The position numbers and the translations under genes were made by a program. Shown piece by piece: positions 10,901-20,711 of a DNA stretch of 31,647 nt. A model generated the notes under the pieces. It made no database searches, was not told the DNA's origin, and saw only the letters and a list, made by a program, of their open reading frames with translations. Position 1 is the stretch's first letter. The number at the start of each line of letters is the position of its first letter. Source of the stretch: Auxenochlorella pyrenoidosa (Eukaryota > Chlorophyta > Trebouxiophyceae > Chlorellales > Chlorellaceae); NCBI GenBank assembly GCA_001430745.1, contig KQ482061.1, forward strand, positions 1,495,448 to 1,527,094. Reading direction: 5' to 3'.

Positions 10901-11872
10901 AGGTGCTGCCCCGCATCGCCGTCTTGGCGCAGCGCTCGGCAGCGGCGTTGGAGCAGCTGCTGCTGGGCAGCAGCAGCAGCAGCAGCAGCAGCGCGGCAGG
11001 GGCAGCAGACTCCCCCGAAGCAGCAGAAGAGCGGGTCGCCGCCACAGCAGCAGCGGTGTTCAGCCGGGACCTGGGCGAGTACGACGTGCTCATCTCGCTG
11101 CGCCCCGACGCCCTGCCCAACACCAGCAACGACCTGCGCCTTGGCAAGCAGGCAGCGGCGGCAGCGCCCGCGCCGGCGCGGCCACAGCTGGGGCCCGCCC
11201 TGCAGGCGGCCAACCAGCAGCTGGCGGCGCTGGCAGAGGCGGAGGCCGGGGTGAAGCAGAGCCGCGCTGTCCTCAAGGGCATTCCCCAAAGTGAGCAGGA
11301 GGTCGCTGGCTTTGCAATGCCCTGTTCGGAGTGAGCCATGCAGTGTTATGGCGAGGAGAACGGAGAACAGGCATTTAATCACCTACTCCCCTTCACCGTC
11401 CTTTCGGCTGCCAGCTGACTGCCCACCCCCGCCCCTGTCCCCACCCCTGCCCCGCCCCGCAGGCGTGCTGCAGGCGCGCGGGCACTCTGCTGTGCGGCGC
11501 GAGCTGCTGGTGGGCTTCGACCCGCTGCCGCCCTACACGGCGCAGCTGCAGCGCCGGCTGGGAGACCTGGCGGTCGCCTGTGCCGACTTTGTGGGCGGGT
11601 CGGTGGTGGCGCTCAAGTGGCGGGCCGCCGCGCTGGCACCGGCGCCGCTGCGCCCCGAGGCCGCGCACCTGGCCTGCCCAGCCGGCAGCGCGCAGGCGGC
11701 GCCGGCAGAGGAGCTGCTGGCGGCATGGCGGCAGGGCAGCGCGGCAGCCAACGGCGTGCGCAGCCAAGGCAAGGAGCTGAGCGCGGCGGCGGTGGTGCCG
11801 GACATTGTGGGGGCGCTGGCGGATGCGCTGGCGCTGGGAGAGGGGCTGGTGGAGGCAGTGCAGCTGCAGTAG
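4933..11872 (+). CDS. NOL6: NOL6 / Utp22 (Nrap), small-subunit processome protein
   Basis: This nucleolar protein of the 90S pre-ribosome (yeast Utp22, UTP-C module) is needed for 18S rRNA maturation. Fourteen exons: 4933-5382, 5529-5674, 5856-6342, 6679-6864, 7269-7717, 7894-8062, 8607-8794, 8975-9130, 9271-9473, 9676-9776, 9986-10088, 10209-10277, 10460-11290 and 11463-11872. All phases match, giving 1315 residues (human about 1146). An acidic Ser/Asp N-terminus precedes the nucleotidyltransferase-like core: VVAVGSFALR, VDLALLMP, then YHAKRALYLAHLA. Later family blocks are VFVDPSGWLNL, FWGAKAELRRFQDGAITEAVVW, LPLRVVSVQPLAPVLRHAAAFPP, YVDVLTDGFAFRLL, RLAKRWVGAHLL, LSGLLRFLHLLAEHPW and YDVLISLRPDALPN. 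Ala/Gln runs in exons 3 and 13 explain the extra length. The polymerase acidic residues are degenerate, as is usual for Nrap. The exon 4 donor (6865) was chosen because it keeps the spacing of the human protein. An in-frame ATG at 4831 is a possible alternative start. Confidence 0.95.
6454..6539 (+). repeat. Intronic repeat copy A (NOL6 intron 3)
   Basis: An 86-bp segment that matches copy B at 7075-7159. The two share GGGCAAGGACGA at the left end, GAATGCGCA about 17 bases in, and a 24-bp exact match at the right end that includes ATTGGGTAATTCTGAGCCC. The middle is diverged but similar. Confidence 0.8.
7010..7043 (+). repeat. Tetranucleotide repeats TGCA and CCCG
   Basis: Four TGCA units run directly into several CCCG units inside NOL6 intron 4. 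This is simple sequence with no coding role. Confidence 0.85.
7075..7159 (+). repeat. Intronic repeat copy B (NOL6 intron 4)
   Basis: An 85-bp copy of the element seen at 6454-6539, 621 bp downstream in the next intron. Its ends carry a short inverted match (TCAGAAT near 7089 and ATTCTGA near 7149). Confidence 0.8.
7858..7882 (+). repeat. ACCCC x5 microsatellite at an acceptor
   Basis: Five ACCCC units form the pyrimidine tract before the acceptor of NOL6 exon 6 (7894). A three-unit version at 8581-8595 sits before the acceptor of exon 7. Confidence 0.85.
8185..8277 (+). repeat. Intronic repeat copy C1 (NOL6 intron 6)
   Basis: First of two imperfect direct copies in intron 6. It starts GCTTAA and shares with copy C2 a 28-bp exact block (8198-8225) that includes CAATTGGTGAATTCT. 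The similarity then continues through CCATGAGGTCAA and CTGAGACGCGCC. Confidence 0.85.
8340..8446 (+). repeat. Intronic repeat copy C2 (NOL6 intron 6)
   Basis: Second copy in the same intron, with its 28-bp exact block at 8367-8394, 169 bp after the first. Its right end reads ATTGGTGAATTCTCCCGAGCCC with small gaps against ATTGGGTAATTCTGAGCCC of copies A and B, so all four are probably one family. Confidence 0.8.
9888..9953 (+). repeat. 33-bp tandem duplication in NOL6 intron 10
   Basis: Two 33-bp units (9888-9920 and 9921-9953), each beginning CCTCGCTCT and ending ACCTTCCTCCTG, differ at about four positions. Together they extend the pyrimidine-rich 3' part of the intron. Confidence 0.85.
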
Positions 11873-12272
11873 CAGTAGCCCATGGCCAGGAGCCCACAGC
11901 CTGCCTTTGAGCTGGCAGTCCCTTGACTGCTCATGATTGGTGTTGACTGATGCAAGGAAGCTGCGTGCAGCTTGGGCAGCAGAATTCCCAGGCTGGCAAG
12001 CAGTTGGCTGCAACACCGGGCTGGCCTCTGCAGAGATGACGCACCCAGAGCAGGGGTCAGTTGAGCACCCGGCTTGCCGGCTGGATGAATGACGGCACAC
12101 CCATTACGGCAGTCTTCCCTTATGGCCTGGGGAAGGACAGCTCTACAGGGGGCAGTGGGTTCACAGTACAGCTGGCAGGGCACAGCAAGGCAGGCAGAGG
12201 GCAGAATAGCTAGGCACAAGGCTATGGAATGGCTAGGGTTTTGGCGGCTGCCCGGAAGCGGCTGCTGCGCCT
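11873..12272. other. Convergent gap between NOL6 and the F-box/LRR gene
   Basis: This gap holds the 3' ends of two converging genes. I find no TGTAA on either strand near the stops, no RNA gene and no convincing coding exon. Confidence 0.55.
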
Positions 12273-13948
12273 TCAGTTGTGCTCAGCTTGTGAGGTGAAC
12301 TCAAGATCTGGGCGGAGCGCGCGCAGTTGGGCCAGCCAGTCGGGGGCCGCGCCATTGGTGCTTACTTTGGCCAATGCCGGAGCGGTTGCCAGAACCTTGA
12401 CGTCTGCGGAAAGCAGGCAGGGATGTAGCATGCCTGCCTCAGGCAACCCAGGTATCAGACAGGCCTCATGATGACATGCAGGCGCGTGTGCCCACCTGGC
12501 AGCGCTCCGTGGGTGTACTCATCCACCCCTCTGATCTCAACACGCGAAAGCGCCATCAGGGTGGTCAGTGGGCCACCACCCCACTCAAAGCCGCTTGCTT
12601 CCCAATCGTTCTCGTCATTGATCAGGGTAAGGCGCTGCAGGGAGGACAGCTGGCGCCAGTCGGGGGGCAGGCTGACAGCACCGACCAGACGCAGCTTGGT
12701 CAGGCCGCACAGGCGCGCCATGGGGGGTGGGAACAGCCAGTTGTACTCCTCCACATCTGGAAAATTAGAGTTCAACTCGTGCCCGTAGTGGGCATGCATT
12801 CCAAAAGCATAGTGCATTTGGGCGGGCAGCTGAGACAGGGCTGCGACCGCAGCCGCCGCATGCCCGCTCCCGCAGTTGTAGAGTTCCAGCCTGCAGGGGG
12901 CAGACAAGACGAAGTGACTGCATGCTTGGCTGCGCAACAGACGATGGAGGCCAGCATGCAATGCATCCTTACGCTGTCACCCACTTGCAACCTTATGGCC
13001 CAACCTGAACTTGCACAGTGCAGGCAGCGCCGCAATGAGAGAGGGAACTGCATCCGACCAGGTTGTGTGCAGCGCCAGGCAGCACAAGCGCGTGGCCGCC
13101 TCCAGGTGCTGGGCCAAGCTAAGCGGCACCTCAAGAATCACCGCTGGCTGCTCTGCTGCCTCTGGATGAACCAGGAGATCCTGCCGGAAATCCAGGCGCA
13201 GGTCCTTCAGCTTGGCAAGTAGGGCCGCTGCTGCGCAGCCGCCCCAGTCCACCCTGCTGGCATCGCCGGTGAGGCGCAGGGTCTGCAGCACGGAAAAACG
13301 CTGCAGAACCGCGGGCAGCTCGGGGGGGCTGCGCGCATCCAGGTGCAGCTCCAGCAGGCCAGTGGGCAGCGCGAACAGGATGCTGGAGAGGTGCGCCAGC
13401 TGCACAAACACAAGGCAGCCAAGGCTGTGAGTGTGCTTGAGGAGGTGGTCGCGACCAGCAGGCCTTCTGCACCTCACCTGCTCGTGGAAGCCCGACAGGC
13501 GGACGCGCCGCAGGCGGGGGCTCAGCTGTGCTGCGGCAAACAGCTGCCGCTCTGCACGGTCTGTGTCCTCCATGTGCGCATCCCTGATGATCACAGCACT
13601 GACACCATGGCTGTCCCACAGGTTGTCTCCGATTAGTTCCACGATTTTTAGGTCCTGGCTGCGCAGCACTGCGATTGGCAGCAGGTCGGGCGCTGCTTCC
13701 AGCGCGGCGGCCCAGCCGCGGCAGGTGTGTAGCAGGGCGGCCCTGCAAAGCATTGCAGAGAGGAATAGCGGTAAGGCAGAAGCCACAGGTGCTTTCACAC
13801 GGCCACGCCTTTGAACTTTTTCGAACTGGCCACTCGGCTCTGGCAGCCCTCAGGCGTTCAACCTGTCTGCCCCTTTAAGCTTGCTGGCCGTGAGCTGCAC
13901 CAGCTCCTGCGGCAAGTCCGCCCAATGCTGATGGGAGGCGACTGGCAT
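12273..13948 (-). CDS. F-box protein with leucine-rich-repeat-like C-terminus
   Basis: Probably a substrate-recognition subunit of an SCF ubiquitin ligase; the target is unknown. Five in-phase exons (13948-13863, 13742-13478, 13399-13005, 12890-12496, 12403-12273) give 423 residues. Residues about 8-45 form an F-box: HWADLPQELVQLTASKL, then across the first splice AALLHTCRGWAAAL. The rest has irregular leucine-rich repeats such as RLRRVRLSGF, LPTGLLELHLDA, VLQTLRLTGDA, KLKDLRLDF, GLTKLRLVGAVSLP and SLQRLTLIND. It ends in APDWLAQLRALRPDLEF. The last exon was found from the donor CCAG|gtgggc and the acceptor TCCGCAG; reading through instead gives a short non-LRR tail. An in-frame codon at 14077 could extend the N-terminus, but MPVASHQHW is the natural start before the F-box. 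It lies tandem to and downstream of the CENP-C-motif gene. Confidence 0.82.
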
Positions 13949-14452
13949 GGCCGCCTCGAAGCACTGCTGTTGGAGGCGAGTGGTGTGGCCTCTGAGCGAC
14001 ACGGGAGAAGCTGAGCAGGCACCAAGGGCCGCTGGGAGGGAGCCCCGGGGTGGAAAACAAAGCGCCACCTGGCTCACGCACTGTGCATGTCAGCGCCGCA
14101 ATCGGCGTTGGCCTCCTGCAATCTCAGGGGCTCTACATCATCCTCACCTAGTATCCATGCAGTGCCCTGGCTGCACATCAGTCTGTGGTAGCCTCTGCTC
14201 CCACTTTTCGGCACCGACTGCAGCACCCACCACAATGACGCATTCTGCCCGGCTGGCTCCTCTCTGTCAGTTTGTGGCCAGGCGTACTTCTTAACCACCT
14301 TTTGACAGATGGCCACGATGACGGGAGGCTCCGCGTATTCAGAAATGGGTTCTCAACATCAGACAGCAGCCTGGACAAGCGCAGGAAACTGGCAACCATG
14401 CGGGGCAGGGGCATACACAGCACTCCGCCGCTCCCCAGGCGGAGGGCTCCCC
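13949..14452 (-). other. Gap between the zinc-finger/CENP-C-motif gene and the F-box gene
   Basis: Both neighbours are on the minus strand, so this is the 3' end of the upstream gene and the 5' region of the F-box gene. No TATA box, TGTAA signal, RNA gene or convincing exon was seen. Confidence 0.5.
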
Positions 14453-14855
14453 TCAGTCCACCAGGTCCCAGTCAATCTCCTCGTCCTCGGCATCGGCAGA
14501 GGAGGGGCCTGCCGGCAGCGGCGTAGGCTGTGGGACCGAGCCAGCGAGCCCCCGGTTGCCGAGCGAGGGCCGGACAGGCTGGCAGAACTTCTGGAGCCTG
14601 CAGGGATGGCGGGACGGGGAGAGGAGTGGTTGGTGTGGAAACCGGTGAAGCGCAGACATGGCCAGGGTAGAGCAGAACAGCAGGGCCCAAGGCACCCACT
14701 CTGCCAGACGCGGGCTGGCTGGCTCGTGCTCACCGCTGGCGGGTGGAGTCCTCGTCCTGCTGCCTGCGCGCCGCCTCTGCTTCCGCCTGTGACAGCTGCT
14801 TGGCCGCCTTGGCCGTTCCTGCGCGAGAGGGATCGCCCTTCTCCTGCTGCAGGCC

Positions 14856-14892
<37 letters not shown>

Positions 14893-17800
14893 GGGTCTTG
14901 CCATGAATCCTTGCGCTGCCGCTTGGCTGCCGGCGCTGGCGGGTCCTCGCCACCTGCAGCGGCACTGTCCGCAGGCTCCGCTGCTGAACGCTTCACGCTG
15001 GGCCGGCTGCCTTCTGTCCCCCCCGCCGCCTGCTGCTGGCGCCTGGTGCCGCCACCTTTTGCTGCCGCACGCTGCCCCTGCTGTGTATTGCTGCCTGCAG
15101 CGGCTGGCGCAGGTCGTTGCTGCTGCTTCCGCTGCTGCTGCTTCTTGCCGGCTGCAGCATGCTGCTTGGTCGGCTGGCTGTGCGGCGGCTGTGCCGACAG
15201 CAGCATGCCCAGCTGCTGCAGCCCCTCTGCCGCGCCCTCAAGGCTGTGCCGCTCCTCCTCTGCTGCATCCAGGGCTGCTGCCACCAGGCAGACCTGCTTC
15301 TTCTTGCGCTTCTGAACACAGGGGCAGAGAAGAAGGAACAGAGCACGGCATGGTTGCAGCCAGCGCGCGACCTGGGCCGGCAGCTGGCAGCACACTATGT
15401 ACCGCCGGGTTGGCTGGCAGGACGTGCATGCAGGTTGCAAACGCGCGCAAGGATGTAGGCAGGCATGGGGCAATGAGTGGCAAGATGGGTATGCAGCTGC
15501 GGGAACCGAGCTCTGCACACGCCCCCACCTTGCCATACACGCAGCCAGCGCACAGCCCACAGCGCCGGCCCTCTGAGAAAGGGGGCAGCGCCGCCAGCCG
15601 CGCCACATGCTCGGAAGGCACGCCGGGCACCTCGGGCAGCTGGGCAGCGGGCCCCCGGCCCGCAGGCTTGGCACCTGCCCCGGCCGCGCGCTGCCGCCGT
15701 GGCGATGGCACATGCTGTGCTGCCGCACCCCCTGCAGCCCTTCTGGTTGCCTGGCGTTTAGGGTCGTAGCAGAGGCTGCAAAGCCACTCGGCCTTGGTGA
15801 CCGGGTGCCTGCGCCAGGGGCCGTGCCCAGCGCCGCACTGCAAGCACTGTCGTGCCGCCTGCGATGCAGGCTGTTCTTGCTGCTTCTGCGGCTGGGCCTT
15901 GGCCGGCGCTGCTGCCGCTGCTGCTGCCGCCGCTGCAGCTGCTTGTGCGCCAGCAGCAGCTGCCATAGCTGCAACACTAGGCCTGGAAGCTGCAGGCTGC
16001 GACTGCTGCGGCTGCTTGCTGGCAGGTGATGCTGCTGCATGCTGCACCTGCTTGCTGGTTGGTTGGCTGGCGGCAGCTGTCGAGGGGTTCGCCTGCTTCC
16101 CTTTGCTGGCGCTTGGGACCTTGCGGCTGGCTGCTGGCGCCGGCTTTCCTGCAGGCTTGTGGCTCGCCGGCGCCGTCTTGCCGCTGCTGGTTGAGGGGGC
16201 CGCCTTGGCGGCCGGGGGCTTGCTGCTGGGTGCAGGCGATGCCAGGTCTGGCTTGCGGATCACCGCCTGCACGCCTTTGTCCCTGTCCATGACCTGCGGT
16301 TGGCAAGCAGGGCAGCCGAGCAGGCAGGACGGCAGGTCTGTGGACGGTCAACAGGTCTTGGGGGGCAGGCAGGCAATGGCAGGTGACAAGAAGTGCAGGA
16401 ACAACAGATTCCTTCATGGCGCCAGCTGGATTGAGACCTTGACTGACGCGCTGTTTGTGCAGAATTCACACGAGAGCACAGGGCATGGAGCGCCCATACC
16501 TTGACCTCGCCCGCCCAGAAGGCCAGCGGGGGCATGCGCTTGCGCACGCTGCGAGTCGCCTCCCCGCCCGCTGCTGCCGCAGCCATCCCCTGCGCTGTCT
16601 GCTGGCTTGCAGCTGGGCGGGCAGAGGGCCGCGCAGGGGTCTTCTGGCTGCTGATGCGGGCCGCTTTCCTCGGCCGCTCACTCCCTTGCTGTTGCTCCCG
16701 CGCATGCTGCTCTTGCTGCTCGTGGGGCTGCTCCTCCTTCTGCTCCTCTTCTTCCTGCCCTCTCAACTCCTCATGTCCATGCTGCTGCTGCTGCTGCTGC
16801 TGCTCCTGCTGCTGTTGCTGCTGATGCTGCGGGCCGCCTGAGTGCGCCTCCGCCTCTGCCGCTGCTCGCTTGCGGCCTGCCACCCTGCTGCTGCGCCGCG
16901 TTCCTGCGGAGGAAGCCACCGCTGCTGCGGCGGGCGTGGTGCCTCTCTGCTGCTCCTGCTGCCCCTCCTGCTGGTGCTGATGCTGTGCCACGGACGAGGC
17001 AAGCACCTGAGGTGCCGCAGGTGCCTCTACCTCCTGGCCCTCCTGCTGCCGCTCCTGCCACGAATCCTGGTGCCCCTTGGGCTGCTGCCTGCGCTCAGCT
17101 GCGCCACATGCCAGCATGCTGGTGGCAACTGGGGAAGGGGCACCTGCCGCAGCGGTCTCCCTGGCTGCCGCCGCCGCCGCCATCGAGGCTGCCGCAGCTG
17201 CCACAGCCTCCTCGGCCTCCGCCGCTGCTGCAGCTGCTGTGGCCGGGGCGGCAGCCAGCTGGAGTGGCCGCGGGTGCGGCTGCAAGGGCCCGAGCGGTGC
17301 GGAAGGGGCCTCGGCTCCCCCGCCGAGCCCCGCCTCCGCCTGCTGTTGGTGCTGCACCTGCTGCTGTTGCTGCTGCTGCAGCGCATGCTGCTCCTCCCGC
17401 TCCCCCTCCTGCGGCGGCGCCTGCTGTTGCTGGCGGCCGCCGCTGCCTGGCTCTTCAACAAGCGGCTGTTCTCGGCCAGCTGGCAGCTCGGTGACGGAGA
17501 AGGCGGCGGCGGCCCCCGGGTGCAGCCCGTTTTGCTGGTAGCCGCCGCCGCTGGCTGTCGGTGCCAGCGCAGGCACCGGGGGCTGCAGCATGGTTGTGCG
17601 GTGCACGGTGTGCACTGTGCTGACGGCCTGGTAGGAGGGGCTGCGCTGCTGCACCACGCGGCGGTACTCGCTGGTCTCCACAAACTGCTGGCCGGCAGCC
17701 TGCTGGTGCTGCTGGTGCTGGCTGTCCTGCTGGCTGCGCTGCTGCAGGCTGGGCAGCAGCGCGTGTGCAGGGGCGTAACCCTGCTGCTGCTGCTGCTCTT

Positions 17801-18545
17801 GCTGCTGCTGCGCCGCCTGCGCTTGCTGCGTGCCGTCAAAGAGGGGGGGCAGCGGCCGCCGCAGCACGCTGGGCGGGGCGAGCGCCGGGCTGCCAAACAT
17901 GCCACCGGCCACGCTTGGGCTGCCAAATGCGCCTGTGCTGGCGGGGCTGCCGAACCGTAGTGCGGTGCCGCCGCTGGGAGGGGGCCCATGCAGCCGCATC
18001 AGTTGCTGCAATGAGCATGGGAGGTTTGGAGCGGGGCAGTGACGGCGGGTGCTGCACCGCAGTACATGGCACCGGGCATCACTCTGTCATCAGCACCAAG
18101 CCCTTGCCCCAGCTGCTTAAGTGGATGCCTCAATTCCCGGTCCACCCCTCACCAGGTGGTCGCCAATCGGGCTGCGTGCCACCATGGCATCAAAGGAGCG
18201 GCGGATGCGCTCCGCCACTTCAGACCGGTTGAAGGCGACGGCATCGGCAAAAGGCTGCGCCACTACCGGCACAAACGGTGCCAGCGCCAGCGGTGTGGCG
18301 CCCTGCCGGCTGCTGCTTGGTGGCGCATCACCCCTGCTCTCCAAGAACCGTGGCTGCTGCTGCGCTAAAGGAGGCCTTGGGGCGGGAGACCTGAAGGCGC
18401 CGTCGCCTGCCGCTGCAGGCGGCGGCGGCGGTGCGCCAGCTTGTGCTGCCCCTGCAGCTGTCCCGATGGCGGTATTTCGAAACAGTGCACCGGAGCGCAG
18501 CGGATCGGCTCGCTTGGGGCCCAGCACAAGCTGCGGAGGCTCCAT
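14453..18545 (-). CDS. Poly-Q nuclear protein with CENP-C-like motif and GATA-like zinc finger
   Basis: Five in-phase exons (18545-18153, 18005-16500, 16293-15529, 15311-14734, 14597-14453) give 1128 residues. Residues 14-25 are DPLRSGALFRNT. Residues 149-171 hold three FGSP repeats. A long Q/A-rich region with RRSSRVAGRKR follows. RSVRKRMPPLAFW (about 616-628) fits the CENP-C motif pattern R-S-x-R-x-R-x-x-P-L-x-[FY]-W, which binds the CENP-A nucleosome in CENP-C and KNL2 proteins. Cys 783, 786, 805 and 808 form C-x2-C-x18-C-x2-C with an internal PWRRHP, like plant GATA fingers. CGLCAGC (878-884) followed by KKRKKKQVC looks like half a CXXC finger. The protein ends in an acidic tail EEIDWDLVD. 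No Mif2/CENP-C cupin or SANTA domain is visible. DNA/chromatin binding is inferred; a centromere role is a hypothesis. Divergent from SCP2. Confidence 0.8.
14859..14891 (-). repeat. CTG x11 run encoding poly-Q
   Basis: Eleven uninterrupted CTG triplets on the plus strand encode eleven Gln on the minus strand, in exon 4 of the CENP-C-motif gene. Further imperfect CTG runs at 16781-16830 and near 17360-17385 encode other Q tracts of the same protein. Confidence 0.9.
15769..15846 (-). other. GATA-like zinc-finger segment
   Basis: Codes for residues 783-808 of the CENP-C-motif protein: two CxxC pairs 18 residues apart, with PWRRHP in the loop and WLCSLC at the second knuckle. Plant GATA fingers also use an 18-residue loop with WR-x-GP. 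Here the usual NACG after the third Cys is replaced by SLCYD, so the match is partial. Confidence 0.65.
16500..16553 (-). other. CENP-C-like motif segment
   Basis: The last 18 codons of exon 2 read RSVRKRMPPLAFWAGEVK. The Arg-Ser-x-Arg-x-Arg, Pro-Leu and aromatic-Trp positions match the CENP-C motif consensus as I know it. An intron follows immediately. Confidence 0.6.
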
Positions 18546-19035
18546 TTTGAAGCCAGTCGACGCGGTGCGGCTGCCGTAGGATGGCGGGGACCCCTGTCGA
18601 CGAAACACACCTGGTGCAAGCGCCAAGGAAACGATGCAGCGGAAGGAGGGGACGCAGCACGCGAAACTTGGGGTAGAGGCCTGCCGCTAGGTCTCGCAAG
18701 GCCGCCCACCTTGTGTCGACCGATCCACCATTGCTTACAAGATCTTTGGCAGCGCCGTAAGCCTTGCTCTGCCACTCCGCCCGACTCCCCTCTTCTCAGA
18801 GTTCGAGCTAGCGCTTACCAGCCCTCCAAGGGAGCAGGGATACACTTGCAGCACCTGTGGGAGGTGGGCACACGCCGAGCGGGACACCCGTGCCGCTGGA
18901 AGGGCTCCTGCACCACTGGCCGCTGCCGTCGCCCGCCCGCCACGCAGCTTGCTCCCTCACTGCCCTGTCCATGCAGGCCTCGGCGGCGTCCAACAGCGTC
19001 TAGCCCGGAACAGTACCTGCCGCCGAAGAAAGACC
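18546..19035. promoter_or_regulatory. Shared upstream region of the CENP-C-motif gene and SCP2 gene
   Basis: This is 490 bp between divergent start codons and should contain both promoters. The frame upstream of 18545 stays open to a TTG at 18626, so a small upstream exon cannot be excluded. No TATA box is evident. Confidence 0.5.
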
Positions 19036-20033
19036 ATGCCGGACAAGGCGTCTGGGCCGCTGCTGGCTCAGCTGAGCGCCACCCTGGAGAAGGACGAGGC
19101 GCAGCGGCGGGCGCTGGTGCAGAAGATCAAGGTGCGCGGCGCCACGCGGGCGGGACCTGCGGCCCTGCGGTGCTTACAAGGACCGCAGTCAGCGCGCTCC
19201 CCACACCACCCGTCCGGGTGCGCGCTCCCACCTGCTCGCCAGCTGCCCCTTCACTGCACCAGCCGCATCGCTGCTGTCCGCGCCCAGGGCGCGTTGCATG
19301 CTTGCCTCGCCCACCTGCCCGCGTTGGCTCCCCCTGCTCCGGGCCCCAGGGCATTGTGGTGTTTGTGATCGACGGGGCGGAGTGGACGCTGGACCTGCGC
19401 GAGGGGCAGGGCTCGCTGAGCAAGGGGCCACCCCCTGAGAAGGCCGACATCACGCTCACCATCAGCGGTGGGCCGGCGTTGCCTGCAGCCCTGCCCGTGG
19501 GCCGCGCCGGCCCCCCACTCCTGGGTCGCCCAGCCAGAGAGGCAGAGTCTGAGGGTGCCGCTGCATGGAGGTGGCAGTGTTGCGTTACCATTTTGATTTA
19601 CCTTTGCCTGCTGCACCGCCCTGCCCCTGCCCTGCCCGCAGACGACAACTTTGTGAAGCTGGTGATGGGCAAGCTGGGGCCGCAGCAGGCCTTCCTCATG
19701 CGCAAGCTCAAGATCCAGGGCTCCATGGGGTGGGTCGGGCCGGCGGGCTGGGCACAGGAGCTCTCCAGGCAAACGGGCTTGGCACCCGCACACCCAGTTG
19801 CCTGGTCATGCCAGCTGCTGCTGATCTTCGGGCCTCGGGCTGTGGGGCTGGCCCCGAGGGCAGTTGACTGTGAAGTGGGCGGGGAACCAGTCTTTGCCTG
19901 AGAGCTGCAGCTGCAGTGGGTGGGTGGGCTGCCAGCCGTGCCGAGCCCTGCCTCGCCCCCCCCCCCTCGCTGCAGGCTGGCCATGAAGCTGCAGCCCATC
20001 CTGGATGCCGCGGCGCCCAAGGCCAAGCTCTGA
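19036..20033 (+). CDS. SCP2: SCP2-domain sterol/lipid carrier protein, peroxisomal
   Basis: This stand-alone SCP2 domain binds sterols and acyl lipids in a hydrophobic cavity and supports peroxisomal lipid metabolism. Four in-phase exons (19036-19131, 19350-19467, 19642-19729, 19976-20033) give 119 residues, right for a single domain. Seen in the product: FVIDGAEWTLDLREG, KADITLTIS, DDNFVKLVMGKLGPQQAF, then KLKIQGSMGLAMKLQPILD. This is the family's core order, in which the KIxGxMGLAMKL segment is characteristic. The C-terminus is AAPKAKL, and AKL is a type-1 peroxisomal targeting signal. The start is the first in-frame ATG (GACCATGCC). It has no thiolase or hydratase partner domain, as in plant SCP2. 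It is divergent from the CENP-C-motif gene and convergent with the UIM membrane protein gene. Confidence 0.93.
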
Positions 20034-20711
20034 GCCGGGCTGGGCACACGTCCCGGCTGGCATCCGGGCAGACCTTGTCAGTGCCGCGCAACAGCCAGAA
20101 CGCGGCCACATGAGCAACGCACGTTTTTTGGAGAGCCCATAATTGCACGGGCACTCCATCATGTCTAGCGCATGCCACACAATAGCGAATGCCCCACATC
20201 CTCTGCACCCAGTGCGTACTGACATTCTTTTCTCCAAGAGCTCCCGGTTACTCCCGGCGCCAGTTTTGCATCCCTGCACGTCTATTGTGCTTTTCTTTTT
20301 CATGCACGTTTCGTGAAGAGTTTGCAGTTCGTAGAACAATGTGTAGCGAGCATGGTCGCAAACGCCAGACGCACCAAGGATTTGCCGAAACGCTGGCAAG
20401 AAGGGCACACGTTTGGTCGACAGGCGGGCATGCAGAACATATTTGGCGCGGCACAACTAAAAGGCAGATGAACATGAATTGCAGCCATTCCTGAAGGCTC
20501 GTCACGCAAGAGAGTAGGGTTTCACTGACAGCCTATGCGCAGGTAAACTACGAGCAGACAATGCATTGACATTGGCATGCCCCGTATCATCAGTTCTGGA
20601 GCTTTGGGCAGGGAGGTAGCGGGGTCGAGAGGCAACTGGCCGTTGGCGGCTGCCCTCGGCCCTGTCTTTCGTGCGCATCACACGCCTCCTGCCAGCCACA
20701 GCTCTGGGCTG
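20034..20711. other. Convergent gap between SCP2 and the UIM membrane protein gene
   Basis: This 678-bp gap is clearly less GC-rich than the genes. It should hold both 3' UTRs. I found no TGTAA on either strand near the stops, no tRNA-like fold and no convincing exon. Confidence 0.5.

Noticed and set aside
16781..16830. Regular CTG spacing that could suggest a repeat array such as CRISPR
   Set aside because: It is a coding triplet repeat (poly-Q) without spacers.
16842..17960. 372-codon Leu-rich plus-strand frame
   Set aside because: CTG runs antisense to the poly-Q exon give apparent Leu-rich hydrophobic protein; not a membrane protein.
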